Shown here: positions 33,005 through 42,384 of the stretch, piece by piece | Layout of the letters: each line of letters starts with the position of its first letter | Position numbering within the stretch: the stretch's first letter is position 1 | Source of the DNA: Psychrobacillus lasiicapitis | Lineage (GTDB): Bacteria > Bacillota > Bacilli > Bacillales_A > Planococcaceae | Length of the DNA: 64,000 bases | Direction: 5' to 3' | Assembly (NCBI RefSeq): GCF_006861795.1 | Contig: NZ_VDGH01000001.1 | Span: 1 to 64,000 of the forward strand | Notes under the pieces: generated by a model | Seen by the model: the letters and a program-made list of their open reading frames with translations, nothing else | What the model was told of the DNA's origin: nothing | Database searches by the model: none | Position numbers and translations under genes: made by a program

Positions 33005-34279
33005 TTAATTATTAAATTTAACTAGTGATGAAATATCAGACATTGGACAGGGGTTACTTAAGTCAGCAACTCTCATAAGGTAATTTAATTTATCAATTCG
33101 TTCTCCAGAGCGTGGGGCTCCATTTTTAATAAATGGGACATGTAAACCTACTGCTAAATCCATACAAATGTCACCAATTACACCACCCGAACGTCCAGAG
33201 GGAATAGCTAATAGTCCATTATTGTGAGCAAAATCAAAAGTATCTAATGCTTCTGTAATTGTCCCAATTTGATTTGGTTTTAGGATGAAACCATGAACCG
33301 CATGGTTCTGATGCGCATACATTAGTTTGTCTTTATTAGTTACGATTAAATCGTCTCCAAGAATGAGTGCTTTATCAATGGTTTTAATAGCATAGATAAA
33401 TCCTTTCCAATCATTTTCATCTAACAAATCTTCAATGAATACAAAATCAAATTTAGTAGTTAATTTTTCTACATAATCCACTAATTCAATAGCACTGATT
33501 TGTTTCCCTTTGAGTTGATAAGTATCGGTCGCTTTATCATACATTTCACTGGAAGCACAATCTAAGGCAAATGCAATCTTCCCTTTATAACCACAGTTAT
33601 CAATAGCTGATTGTATGAGCTCTAAAATAATTTCAGGATCTTCAGAAGGCGCAGCATATCCATATGAACTTGCTATATTTGGTTTTCTTCCAAGGTAGTT
33701 TGTCAGTACTTTTTCAAGTTCTTGGAATACTAATACGGACATTTCTACTGCTTCTTCAATATTTTTCGCTTTATATGGCACTATTAAAAATTCGTTAAAT
33801 GGCTGGACAAGATTATCGTATTTTCCACCATTTATAACATTAAAACTCGGCACTGGTACAGAAGTAATAGCTCCGTTTGCGATGTATTCATACAACTCAA
33901 GACCTTTCCTTTTTGCAGCTGCATGCATACATGCTATTGACACAGAATAAATTGCATTTCCTCCCAGCCGGGTTTTTAGTTCGGTGCCATCAAGGTCTAT
34001 CATAATTCGATCAATTTTTTCTTGATCAATTACATTTTTTCCGATAAGCGCGGGGGCAATAACGTTATTAATATTTTCAACTGCTTTACGAACACTTAGG
34101 CCTTTGTATTCGTTAGGATTGTTATCTCTTAATACGAAAGCTTCATACATGCCTACGGAGGATCCTGTTGGGGCACTCCCGCGTCCAATGTAACCGTCTT
34201 CTGTGATTACATCCACCTCAATCATAGGTCTACATTTACAATCAATTAACTGACGAGCTTTAATTTCTTTAATCTTCAT
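33005..34279 (-). CDS. Enolase-superfamily paralogue with altered active site
   Basis: This 424-residue protein aligns end to end with enolase. Metal ligands are kept (FALDCASSEM, FVFIEDLLDE, LGDDL) and so are the catalytic lysine in LKPNQIG and the later lysine in FIKNGAP. The canonical GDEGGFAP with the general-acid glutamate is replaced by SSYGYAAP, SHRSGE by SGRSGG, and the loop NGG-x-HA by NGGKYD. It is therefore unlikely to be a normal housekeeping enolase. ATG 34279 follows AAGGAG, and the gene overlaps the glycerate kinase by 11 bases, which supplies 2-phosphoglycerate. Confidence 0.8.
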   Translation of the reverse strand: MKIKEIKARQLIDCKCRPMIEVDVITEDGYIGRGSAPTGSSVGMYEAFVLRDNNPNEYKGLSVRKAVENINNVIAPALIGKNVIDQEKIDRIMIDLDGTELKTRLGGNAIYSVSIACMHAAAKRKGLELYEYIANGAITSVPVPSFNVINGGKYDNLVQPFNEFLIVPYKAKNIEEAVEMSVLVFQELEKVLTNYLGRKPNIASSYGYAAPSEDPEIILELIQSAIDNCGYKGKIAFALDCASSEMYDKATDTYQLKGKQISAIELVDYVEKLTTKFDFVFIEDLLDENDWKGFIYAIKTIDKALILGDDLIVTNKDKLMYAHQNHAVHGFILKPNQIGTITEALDTFDFAHNNGLLAIPSGRSGGVIGDICMDLAVGLHVPFIKNGAPRSGERIDKLNYLMRVADLSNPCPMSDISSLVKFNN

Positions 34280-35684
34280 TATTAGTGTCTCCTTTTTGAG
34301 GGACATACATGATATTGAAATCGCATAAGTTTGTGCCGGTATTACCGGTAATAACTACATCTCCTATAGTAGATAGAGCTTCAAAAGTAGAGTGCTCTCG
34401 TAAGGAGGTGAATAGGTCAACATTGGCTTTCTTCGCGCGACTTAAACTTGTTGAATCTGTCATTCCACCAGCAGCCATAGAAGTTCCGTCTGTTCCTTCC
34501 GAATCAATCGAGAGCATACAAGCTCCTGGGGTTTTTGAAATAGCAGTGGCGAAACCGACTGTTAGTTCTAATGACGGGCCACCATGACCTTTAATTTGTT
34601 TATTGTCTATGATCTTAGTAGTAGTCTCACCAGAGCTTAATATAATACAAGGCGCTTGAATTGGATTTCCGTTTTCTTGAATTTCTTTTGCTATAGATGC
34701 AAAAAAGACACCTGCATCTTTACTTTCTCCTTCTAGATAAGAAGTTAGTATAATCGTATTTATACCTGTTTCTTCTGCAATATCTCTGGCATAAATACAA
34801 GAGTCGGCTAATGTATTTATTAAATAATAAGTATTGTTAGGAAAAGCCTTAGGCGTTTCATCTTTTTCGGTTGCATTAGTCAAAAAATCAACTACAGATT
34901 TAGGTAATCTATTTTCAACTTTATATTTTTTTATAGCATTTCTAGCGTCTTCAAGTGTTGTTTTGTCTGGTCCAATAGGTGTACTATTGTAATTTTTATA
35001 GGGGATTGATATATCCTTGGTAGGAGGATTTCCAACAGCATCACTAATCCCAATACCAATTAATTCAGCTCCACGTTCTTCTATTCTTTTAGCAAGCATT
35101 CCACCATTTAATCGTGAAATATGTCTTCTAATAGCATTAACTTCGTATATATTAGCACCCGATTTCAACATAACATCAGTCGTTATTATCTCATCTTGTA
35201 AAGTGATTTCTTTTCGAGGACAGCTCATTAAAGCAGAACTACCTCCACTCATAACTGCGATGAATAAATCATCTGCATTTGCTTGATCAACTAAGTCTAG
35301 TATTTTCAAAGATGCCCGGTATCCTTCTTCATTGGGGAGAGGATGACCACCTACATACACATCAGTATTATGAAATACATCTTCCTCCTCTAAAACTTTT
35401 ACTATAATAATCCCTTTAGTGAGCCATCCACCTAGAACATCACATACTGCCTTTGCCATTGCATTACAGGCTTTCCCCGCTCCAACTAAATAAATGCGAT
35501 TTTTTTTGTTTAGATCCCAAACTTTTTTCCCTATAGTAAGAAAACTTCCTTCCAAATGCATGATTTCTTTGATTCGATGGTAAGAATCTAACTTTAGGAG
35601 TGTTTTGTTTGTAATGTCTAAAATTATTTCCCTAGATTTTTCAACTCCTACTGCTTTTAATGAACTGCTGTTTTGAATTTTCAT
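34269..35684 (-). CDS. Glycerate 2-kinase (type 2, MOFRL family)
   Basis: This 471-residue kinase would phosphorylate D-glycerate to 2-phosphoglycerate. Family signatures are YLVGAGKACNAMAKAV near residue 60, VGGHPLPNEEG, VMSGGSSALMSCP, the IRRHISRLNGGMLAKR segment and the C-terminal SIDSEGTDGTSMAAGGMTD. ATG 35684 follows AAAGGGG; the frame opens 26 codons earlier without a site. It is the first gene of the minus-strand operon, whose next gene is an enolase paralogue. Confidence 0.85.
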   Translation of the reverse strand: MKIQNSSSLKAVGVEKSREIILDITNKTLLKLDSYHRIKEIMHLEGSFLTIGKKVWDLNKKNRIYLVGAGKACNAMAKAVCDVLGGWLTKGIIIVKVLEEEDVFHNTDVYVGGHPLPNEEGYRASLKILDLVDQANADDLFIAVMSGGSSALMSCPRKEITLQDEIITTDVMLKSGANIYEVNAIRRHISRLNGGMLAKRIEERGAELIGIGISDAVGNPPTKDISIPYKNYNSTPIGPDKTTLEDARNAIKKYKVENRLPKSVVDFLTNATEKDETPKAFPNNTYYLINTLADSCIYARDIAEETGINTIILTSYLEGESKDAGVFFASIAKEIQENGNPIQAPCIILSSGETTTKIIDNKQIKGHGGPSLELTVGFATAISKTPGACMLSIDSEGTDGTSMAAGGMTDSTSLSRAKKANVDLFTSLREHSTFEALSTIGDVVITGNTGTNLCDFNIMYVPQKGDTNNED

Positions 35685-35713
35685 CAACAAATCCCCTTTG
35701 TAAAATTTAATAC

Positions 35714-35737
35714 TTTTTGTATTGTATATTACAAAAA
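35714..35737. promoter_or_regulatory. Inverted repeat in the divergent promoter region
   Basis: Perfect 8-bp arms TTTTTGTA (35714-35721) and TACAAAAA (35730-35737) are separated by 8 bases. They lie 29 bp upstream of the glycerate kinase start and 190 bp from the divergent cyclodeaminase gene. A site for the local GntR or RpiR regulator is likely. Confidence 0.5.
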
Positions 35738-35929
35738 AATAATTATTATTCTTTATTTTCATTAATAACTTCTAAATTTAAGTGCAAATTAATATTTTTT
35801 TCAGTGAAATTTCCGTATATAAATTTAATTTGCTTAATATAAATATATTGTTGACTCGTAATTGTATGACAGTTATTCATTTTGTACTAAATAATACATT
35901 CTTAACTATCAGAAAGATGGAGGGGTTTT

Positions 35930-37051
35930 GTGTCAAAGAAAACTGAATTTCTATATTTGTCAGAGCCAGATCTTATTAACGTAGGTGTTCTAGATATAAA
36001 GAACAGTGTAGAAGTGGCTGAAGATGTTTTTAAACTGCTAAGTAAAGGTGATTATTTAATGGGAGGGAGTAACGCAAATAGTCATGGAATGGGAATCGTT
36101 TTTCCAAAGACATCGCCATTTCCTAATATGCCAGTTGCGGGGCCGGATAGACGCTTTGTTGCTATGCCCGCTTACCTTGGTGGCGAATATGATATTTGCG
36201 GGAATAAGTGGTATGGATCAAATGCTGAAAATAAACAAAAAGGACTACCAAGATCAGTATTAACTTTGATGTTGAATGATAAAGATACTGGGGAACCTTT
36301 AAGTTTAATGTCTGCCAATTTAATAAGTGCTAGTAGAACTGGTGCAATACCAGGGGTAGCAACAAAATATTTAGCAAAGTCCGACTCAGCAGTTTGTGCT
36401 GTAATCGGCTGTGGTCCAATAAATCAAGTTTGCTTTGAAGCAATTGCTAGTCAAGCAGCAAATTTAAATAAAGCTATTTTTTATAACAGATCTATTGAGA
36501 AAGCGCAACAATTAGCAAAATGGTGTACTGATGAGTTAGGAATCGATGGGGTAGTAAGTACAAACTTAGAGGAGACAATCAGGCAAGCAGATATTATAAC
36601 AATTGCTGTTTCAAGAACTGCACCTCTAAATTTAGAAAATAGTTGGTTCAAAGAAGGTGCTCTTATTTTATTTTCTGGTCCAGGATCCGCAGATGAAGAT
36701 TTTTGGAAAAATAATAAAATAATTTATGATAATTATAAACTTCATGAAGCTTATGTAGAAGAAGCAATTCAATCAGGTGACAAGCAAGCTTATTACAACG
36801 GGGTAATTGGCGGTCCAATTTATAAATTAATAGATGAAGGAAAGATTGCTAGTTTAAAAGATTCGACAAGCATGGGTGAGATAATTTTAGGAGAAAAACA
36901 AGGTAGAGTAAGTGATTCTGAAAAAATCATATTTGTTTCTTGTGGAATGGCTGTATTTGATGTAGCACTTGGTTTTAATTTGTATCAAAAAGCTTTAGAA
37001 AATAGAGTTGGGCAAAATTTGCTTTTATGGGAAAGTTCATTACAATCTTAA
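35930..37051 (+). CDS. Ornithine cyclodeaminase/mu-crystallin family protein (tyramine oxidase subunit B-like)
   Basis: This 373-residue protein has a Rossmann domain (SAVCAVIGCGPINQVCFEAI) and the family's N-terminal region (FLYLSEPDLINVGVLD) with AMPAYLGGEYDICGNKWYGS and KGLPRSVL. It resembles proteins labelled tyramine oxidase subunit B, a name of uncertain biochemical basis. Family members use NAD(P) to form or reduce cyclic or secondary imines from amino acids. GTG 35930 follows GGAGGGG. The gene heads an operon with an amino acid ABC importer. Confidence 0.78.
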   Translation: MSKKTEFLYLSEPDLINVGVLDIKNSVEVAEDVFKLLSKGDYLMGGSNANSHGMGIVFPKTSPFPNMPVAGPDRRFVAMPAYLGGEYDICGNKWYGSNAENKQKGLPRSVLTLMLNDKDTGEPLSLMSANLISASRTGAIPGVATKYLAKSDSAVCAVIGCGPINQVCFEAIASQAANLNKAIFYNRSIEKAQQLAKWCTDELGIDGVVSTNLEETIRQADIITIAVSRTAPLNLENSWFKEGALILFSGPGSADEDFWKNNKIIYDNYKLHEAYVEEAIQSGDKQAYYNGVIGGPIYKLIDEGKIASLKDSTSMGEIILGEKQGRVSDSEKIIFVSCGMAVFDVALGFNLYQKALENRVGQNLLLWESSLQS

Positions 37052-37075
37052 AACTTAATAACAGGAGGAAAGTTT

Positions 37076-37849
37076 TTGAAAAAATATATTTTAGCTCTGA
37101 TGTTACTGATGGTGATTATATCATTAGTTGCATGTTCTTCTAAAGAAGGAAAAAACGCTGAAAAAGCTTCTAAAGATCATTATGTTATTGCTATGGATAT
37201 TAATATGGCACCATTTGAATTTAAAGAAAATGATGAATGGGTAGGAATCGATGTAGATTTATTAGCTGCAATTGCAGATATGGAAGGTTTCACATATGAA
37301 ACAAAGCATATGAATTTTAACGGTATTATCCCGGCGGTACAAGCAGGGCAAGTAGATGGGGCATTGGCCGCAATGTTCATCAAAGAAGAACGAAAAGAAA
37401 CCTTAGATTTCTCTAAAGGGTATTTTGAGTCAGGTATAGGTGCTTTTACAACCGAAGTAAATACGGAAATAAACGATGAAACAAATTTTAAGGATAAGAT
37501 TGTAGCTGTTAAAAAAGGGGAATCCGGAGCTGCATATGCAGAAAAAAATAAGGATGAATTTAACTTAGAAATTCGTTATTTTGATGATGCGACAGCTGTA
37601 TTTCAAGAAGTAGCGAACGGTGGAGCTAATTTTGGGTTACTTGATTATCCTATAGTTGCATACAGACTAACTGTTGATAAAGAATCCGGTTTAAGAATGA
37701 TTAACATATTAGAAAAGATGGATTATGGATTTGCTGTTAAAAAAGGAAAAAATGCAGAACTACTGGAGAAATTTAATAGTGGTTTAGAAAAACTAATGGA
37801 AAATGGTAAATACGACGAGATTATTTCTAAATACATTAGTATAAATTAA
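37076..37849 (+). CDS. Amino acid ABC transporter substrate-binding lipoprotein
   Basis: This 257-residue protein has a lipoprotein signal ending in the lipobox LVAC (Cys20), then a type 3 solute-binding fold: VIAMDINMAPFEFKENDEWV, GIDVDLLAAIADMEG, FNGIIPAVQAGQVDGALAAM and KERKETLDFSKGYFESG. These bind polar amino acids outside the membrane. The TTG start follows AGGAGGAA. It is followed by its permease and ATPase. Confidence 0.88.
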   Translation: MKKYILALMLLMVIISLVACSSKEGKNAEKASKDHYVIAMDINMAPFEFKENDEWVGIDVDLLAAIADMEGFTYETKHMNFNGIIPAVQAGQVDGALAAMFIKEERKETLDFSKGYFESGIGAFTTEVNTEINDETNFKDKIVAVKKGESGAAYAEKNKDEFNLEIRYFDDATAVFQEVANGGANFGLLDYPIVAYRLTVDKESGLRMINILEKMDYGFAVKKGKNAELLEKFNSGLEKLMENGKYDEIISKYISIN

Positions 37850-37868
37850 AAAAAGTCAGGTGAGTCAT

Positions 37869-38519
37869 TTGAATTTTTGGGAATTATTTAAAGTGAGTTT
37901 ACCAGCCCTCCTTGAAGGTGCTCAAATGACAGTTCGAATAATAACCGTGGGAATTGTTGTAGCATTAATTATAGGATTGGTAATAGGGGTTATCAATGTA
38001 GGGAATAACAAAGTTTTGAAAGCGTTCGCAAGAGTATATATAGGTTTAGTACGTGGTACACCACTTTTAGTGCAAGTGTTTTTTATTTATTTTGGGTTAC
38101 CGACTGTATTAGACTTTAGATTATCTGCAGTAACCGCAGGAACTATAGCGATAGCTATAAATGCTAGTGCTTATATGGCAGAAATAATAAGAGCAGGAAT
38201 TTTATCGATTGATAACGGTCAGATGGAAGCTTCACGAAGTTTAGGGCTAAGTTACTTTCAATCTATGAGAAAAGTTATATTGCCACAAGCGATTAAGCGT
38301 ATGGTACCACCGTTAGTAAATCAGTCGATCATATCTCTAAAGGATACATCCATCCTCTCAGCTATAGGTATTATTGAACTCACATCAAGTGGGCAAATAA
38401 TTATTGCTTCTACTTTTAAAGCTTTTGAAGTTTGGATTATGGTTGGATTTATTTATCTGATAGTTATAGAAATATTAACACTTGCAACATCCTGGCTGGA
38501 GAGAAGGTGGACAGTATGA
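37869..38519 (+). CDS. Amino acid ABC transporter permease
   Basis: This roughly 216-residue protein has five to six membrane helices and the HisM/GlnP signature with the EAA loop around [26 protein letters not shown] 37869 is preferred because AGGTGAG lies just before it; GTG 37860 is inside that site. The stop overlaps the ATPase start (ATGA). Confidence 0.87.
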   Translation: MNFWELFKVSLPALLEGAQMTVRIITVGIVVALIIGLVIGVINVGNNKVLKAFARVYIGLVRGTPLLVQVFFIYFGLPTVLDFRLSAVTAGTIAIAINASAYMAEIIRAGILSIDNGQMEASRSLGLSYFQSMRKVILPQAIKRMVPPLVNQSIISLKDTSILSAIGIIELTSSGQIIIASTFKAFEVWIMVGFIYLIVIEILTLATSWLERRWTV

Positions 38520-39238
38520 TTAGTGTGAAAAATTTAAAAAAGAGCTTTGGGATTAACGAAGTACTAAAAGACATAAATTGTGAAATTAAACGAAATGAAG
38601 TTGTTTGTGTAATAGGTCCGTCAGGTTCTGGAAAAAGCACATTTTTAAGGTGTTTAAACAAGTTGGAAGAAATAACAGGTGGTCATATTAATATAGAAGA
38701 AATTGAAATCTCCGATAGAAAAGTAAATATTAATAGAATCAGACAAAACATCGGAATGGTATTTCAATCTTTTAATTTGTTTCCCCATCTCACAGTGATA
38801 GATAATATTACATTGGCACCAATAATGCTAAAAAAAATAAATAAAAAGCAAGCGGAAGAAATAGCATATGATTTACTAAAAAAAGTAGGTCTTATAGAGA
38901 AGGTAAATGTGTATCCTGATAAATTATCGGGGGGACAAAAACAACGAGTCGCAATTGCAAGGTCGTTAGCAATGCAACCCTCTATAATGCTTTTTGATGA
39001 ACCAACTTCTGCCCTCGATCCAGAAATGGTCGGTGAAGTGCTTAATGTAATGAAAGGTTTAGCAAATGAAGGAATGACAATGGTTGTAGTAACTCATGAA
39101 ATGGGATTTGCAAGAGAAGTATCTAATCGTGTAATTTTTATGGAAAATGGTTATATCGTAGAAGAGGGTGAGCCATCACAAATTTTCACTGCCCCTCAAA
39201 ATGAAAGAACAAAACGCTTCTTAGAAAAAGTATTATAA
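38516..39238 (+). CDS. Amino acid ABC transporter ATP-binding protein
   Basis: This 240-residue ATPase has Walker [11 protein letters not shown]-loop [11 protein letters not shown], signature LSGGQKQR and Walker [16 protein letters not shown]. It is closest to GlnQ/TcyN-type polar amino acid ATPases. ATG 38516 overlaps the permease stop; an upstream in-frame ATG at 38432 lies inside the permease and lacks a site. Confidence 0.9.
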   Translation: MISVKNLKKSFGINEVLKDINCEIKRNEVVCVIGPSGSGKSTFLRCLNKLEEITGGHINIEEIEISDRKVNINRIRQNIGMVFQSFNLFPHLTVIDNITLAPIMLKKINKKQAEEIAYDLLKKVGLIEKVNVYPDKLSGGQKQRVAIARSLAMQPSIMLFDEPTSALDPEMVGEVLNVMKGLANEGMTMVVVTHEMGFAREVSNRVIFMENGYIVEEGEPSQIFTAPQNERTKRFLEKVL

Positions 39239-39241
39239 AAA

Positions 39242-39282
39242 AACTAACCTAGCATCGTAATCTAATGCTAGGTTAGTTTTTT
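39242..39282 (+). terminator. Intrinsic terminator of the amino acid transporter operon
   Basis: A 14-bp perfect stem (39242-39255 with 39265-39278) is followed by T6. On the minus strand the A-rich flank also ends the LysE-family gene. Confidence 0.85.
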
Positions 39283-39304
39283 GTTAGGGCAAAACATCTC
39301 AATT

Positions 39305-39907
39305 TTAACGTAATCCGACTAGTAGATAACCCGCAGTACACCAAATGAAAACAGCAGAGCATTTATTAAAAATAGTCATCAACTTACCTGTTTCATCGAG
39401 CTTTTTCATCGTTGCACCTGCAATTGTCAGTCCGATAAACCAACACCACGATACAAGGATACAAGCCGCTGTAAATAATAATTGCTCTGTTCCAACATAT
39501 TTTAAGGCACTAGTCCCAATAACACCAACCGTGTCTAAAATAGCATGTGGATTTAATAGGGAAACGGACATCGCAAAGACAATTTGTTTCCTTGCTTTTA
39601 AACTTTTCCCCGTTTCTAGGCTAGCAGGCTTGGATTTCCAAATAGAGTATCCCATATACAACAGAAAGACAATCCCTACAATCATTAGTCCCAATCGCAA
39701 ACCCTCCAATTGCAAGACGATGACAGACAAACCAAATACCGCAAGTACAATTAGTAAGGTGTCGCATAGTGCCGCTGTAATGGCAGCAGGAAAAGCCTTA
39801 AACAAACTTGGTTGGGTGGCACCTTGCGAAAAGATAAAGACATTTTGTACGCCCAAAGGCAATATAAGTCCAAATGCTAATAAAATTCCGTGTAATATCG
39901 CTTCCAA
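39305..39907 (-). CDS. LysE/ArgO-family amino acid exporter
   Basis: This 200-residue protein has six hydrophobic segments and the LysE start pattern (LILPLGVQNVFIFSQGA). LNPHAILDTVGVIG matches the conserved asparagine-proline region. Family members export basic or other amino acids. The TTG start follows GGGAG. It is divergent from a MocR-type regulator, a common pair in Bacillales. Confidence 0.83.
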   Translation of the reverse strand: MEAILHGILLAFGLILPLGVQNVFIFSQGATQPSLFKAFPAAITAALCDTLLIVLAVFGLSVIVLQLEGLRLGLMIVGIVFLLYMGYSIWKSKPASLETGKSLKARKQIVFAMSVSLLNPHAILDTVGVIGTSALKYVGTEQLLFTAACILVSWCWFIGLTIAGATMKKLDETGKLMTIFNKCSAVFIWCTAGYLLVGLR

Positions 39908-39966
39908 ATTAAAAACTCCCTTCCATAACTAGTTTAGCTATGTTACAACTAGAAGAAAACAACCAA

Positions 39967-39990
39967 TTGGATGGTTCCTGAACCAACCAA
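39967..39990. promoter_or_regulatory. Operator candidate between exporter and MocR-type regulator
   Basis: TTGGATGGTT (39967-39976) and AACCAACCAA (39981-39990) are 10-bp arms with one mismatch and a 4-base spacer. They lie just ahead of the regulator's ribosome binding site. Confidence 0.55.
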
Positions 39991-40006
39991 TTTAAGGAGC
40001 GATATT

Positions 40007-41428
40007 TTGAACTGGAAACCAGATCGCCACTCGCATTTGTCACTCCATGTCCAAATTGCTGATTGGATGACGACACTTATTAGTCGTGGGGAATGGACAG
40101 TTGGCATGAAACTTCCACCTCAACGCAGGTTAGCCGAGTTGTTAGACGTGAATCGCAGCACGATTATTGAAGTTCTGGACGAATTAAAAGCGGATGGATT
40201 GCTGGAAATGAAAAGAGGGGCGGGTACTTTTGTATCGAATAACTCTTGGAATATGTTACTCAATAAATCACAGCCAAATTGGCACAAACATATAGAAGCA
40301 AGTATTCACAAACCAAATTATCATACAATCCAACTCATTAATGAATATGAACAAGATTCCTCTATGATTAGGCTTGGTACTGGTGAGCTTTCTCCAGAAC
40401 TACTACCTACTAAGCTTTTAGAACAATCCCTGCAATCTATTTCATTAAAAGCGCGAGATATCGGCTATTCGGAGCCGAAAGGAAGTAAAAGACTTCGAAC
40501 AATTTTAAGTGACTATTTGAAGAAACGTGAAATACATACTTCACCAGAAAACATTTTAATTGTTTCAGGGGCATTACAAGCCTTGCAATTGATCTCCGTG
40601 GGTTTACTTGAACAGCAATCGATTGTTTTTCAAGAGCATCCTTCCTATTTAAATTCGGTTCATCCATTTCAATCAGCTGGTATGCAAATGGTATCCATCG
40701 AGCAGAATGAACGCTTAGCTGAAACACTAAAAGCTGCAAAAGGGAAAAAACAATCACTATTTTATACTATGCCCACTTTGCATAATCCAACAGGGAGTAG
40801 CTTAAAGCTGGAGGAGCGGCAAAGATTATTAGATATATGTACAGCCTTACAAATACCAATCGTTGAAGATGATGTGTATTATGAGTTGTTGTTTGAAGAA
40901 TCTCTACCGGCCATTAAGTCTTTGGATCGCACAGGGCAAGTTTTATATTTAGGGAGTGTGTCCAAGACATTAAGCCCCGGTCTACGAATTGGTTGGGTTG
41001 TTGCCCCTGAACCCGTTATTAATAGACTCGCTGATATTAAAATGCAAACAGATTATGGATCGAGTGCCTTTTCTCAAGAAATTGTTGCCTATTGGCTGTC
41101 TTCTGGTTTATATGAGGAACATGTTACGAGGCTGCGCAAGCAATTAAAAGAGCGTGCTTTATTCGTAGAGACTATTCTTGAGAAAGATTTTGGGCGAATT
41201 GCCACATGGAAAAAATCAGATGGCGGGTTCTATATTTGGCTTAGATTTAATGAGCCTTTTGTGAATAAGACGCTTTTTTTGAAATTAATTAAGCAAAATG
41301 TTCTCATAAATCCAGGTTATATATATGATTCACAAGATTTACATCATATACGGTTATCTTATGCTTACGCTAATTTGGAGGAATTAAAAGAAGGATTATA
41401 TATTCTATTATCGAATATAATAAGATAG
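40007..41428 (+). CDS. MocR/GabR-type regulator (GntR winged helix fused to aminotransferase)
   Basis: This 473-residue protein has an N-terminal GntR winged helix (SLHVQIADWMTTLISRGEWT, LPPQRRLAELLDVNRSTIIE) to about residue 80, then a PLP aminotransferase fold with YTMPTLHNPTG, the IVEDDVYYEL aspartate, and the PLP lysine in YLGSVSKTLSPGLRIGW. TTG 40007 is chosen because AAGGAG lies 7 bases upstream. The protein probably senses an amino acid through PLP and controls the divergent LysE exporter. Confidence 0.88.
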   Translation: MNWKPDRHSHLSLHVQIADWMTTLISRGEWTVGMKLPPQRRLAELLDVNRSTIIEVLDELKADGLLEMKRGAGTFVSNNSWNMLLNKSQPNWHKHIEASIHKPNYHTIQLINEYEQDSSMIRLGTGELSPELLPTKLLEQSLQSISLKARDIGYSEPKGSKRLRTILSDYLKKREIHTSPENILIVSGALQALQLISVGLLEQQSIVFQEHPSYLNSVHPFQSAGMQMVSIEQNERLAETLKAAKGKKQSLFYTMPTLHNPTGSSLKLEERQRLLDICTALQIPIVEDDVYYELLFEESLPAIKSLDRTGQVLYLGSVSKTLSPGLRIGWVVAPEPVINRLADIKMQTDYGSSAFSQEIVAYWLSSGLYEEHVTRLRKQLKERALFVETILEKDFGRIATWKKSDGGFYIWLRFNEPFVNKTLFLKLIKQNVLINPGYIYDSQDLHHIRLSYAYANLEELKEGLYILLSNIIR

Positions 41429-41485
41429 ATTTCTGAAAAATCTGTGTTATAGTTTATGAGACTATAAATTATTGGAGGACGATCC

Positions 41486-41546
41486 ATGTTGCTTTACAAT
41501 TGATCCATTCTGATTGGCCTTATTGAATAAAAAATGTTGAATAAGG
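41486..41546 (+). promoter_or_regulatory. Leader ORF and hairpin over the methyltransferase ribosome binding site
   Basis: A five-codon frame (MLLYN, 41486-41503) has its own TTGGAGG site. Then CCTTATTGAA (41518-41527) can pair with TTGAATAAGG (41537-41546), which overlaps the AAGGAG of the next gene. The arrangement allows translational control by the leader; this is inference. Confidence 0.35.
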
Positions 41547-41556
41547 AGTGTTCAGA

Positions 41557-42300
41557 ATGGAATGGGTAAAAAATTTTTATGATAAACAATTTAGATTATA
41601 TGAAGAAGGCTTAACAGGTCCAAACGAAGAGCATGAGGAAATATTGACGAAAATAGAGAATTTGGCATCTAAACCTTTCCAGTCTATTTTGGAGTTAGGG
41701 GCTGGAGGCGGAGAATTTGCCATAACAGCTGCTAAAAAAGGATATGATGTTACGGCAGTTGAGTTAGTACCATCCCGAATTGACTACATGAAAAAGCTAA
41801 AAAGTGAACATCATTTAATCGGTGACCTTGAGATTATAGAAGGTGACTTTTATAAAGTAGAGCTTTCTAAAACCTTTGATGTTATTTGCTATATAGATGG
41901 ATTTGGGATTGGAGAGGATCAAGATCAGCAAACATTGTTAAATAGAATGAGTAAGTGGCTAAAACCAGATGGATGTATTTTAATAGATATTTATACGCCT
42001 TGGTATTGGGTGAGTGTCTCTGGACAAGAGATGAGGATTGGAAGTAAGCTTCGAAATTATGATTTTGATTTTTGGGGTTGTCGTATGTTGGATACATGGT
42101 TTGATGGAGAGGAAAAAGTCACTCAATCGTTAAGATGTTATTCTCCTCCAGATTTAAACATGTTATTAAAAGACACCGGCCTAACGCTTGTTGATATAAA
42201 ATCGGGTGGTGCGATGATTTACACGACTGGGGAGTATCATGAGAATGTGGACCTAGGTGAAGCTATGTCTTATATGGTAAAACTAGTGCTAAATTACTGA
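41557..42300 (+). CDS. Class I SAM-dependent methyltransferase
   Basis: This 247-residue protein has motif I ILELGAGGGEFAITAAKKGY near residue 45, the acidic end of strand 2 (VTAVELVPSRI) and strand 4 VICYIDGFGIG. ATG 41557 follows AAGGAG at 41543-41548. It is probably a small-molecule methyltransferase; nothing marks an rRNA target. It lies alone between the MocR gene and the riboflavin operon. Confidence 0.8.
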   Translation: MEWVKNFYDKQFRLYEEGLTGPNEEHEEILTKIENLASKPFQSILELGAGGGEFAITAAKKGYDVTAVELVPSRIDYMKKLKSEHHLIGDLEIIEGDFYKVELSKTFDVICYIDGFGIGEDQDQQTLLNRMSKWLKPDGCILIDIYTPWYWVSVSGQEMRIGSKLRNYDFDFWGCRMLDTWFDGEEKVTQSLRCYSPPDLNMLLKDTGLTLVDIKSGGAMIYTTGEYHENVDLGEAMSYMVKLVLNY

Positions 42301-42384
42301 TAATCATTATTTGTAGTGTAGTGTGAGTTATTTTGCGTGATTTTTTAATTTCCAAGTGTTATACTATGGTTTAATAGATGAATA

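Noticed and set aside
39345-39932. 195-residue ORF opposite the LysE exporter
   Set aside because: Antisense shadow; the exporter frame has the family motifs and a ribosome site.
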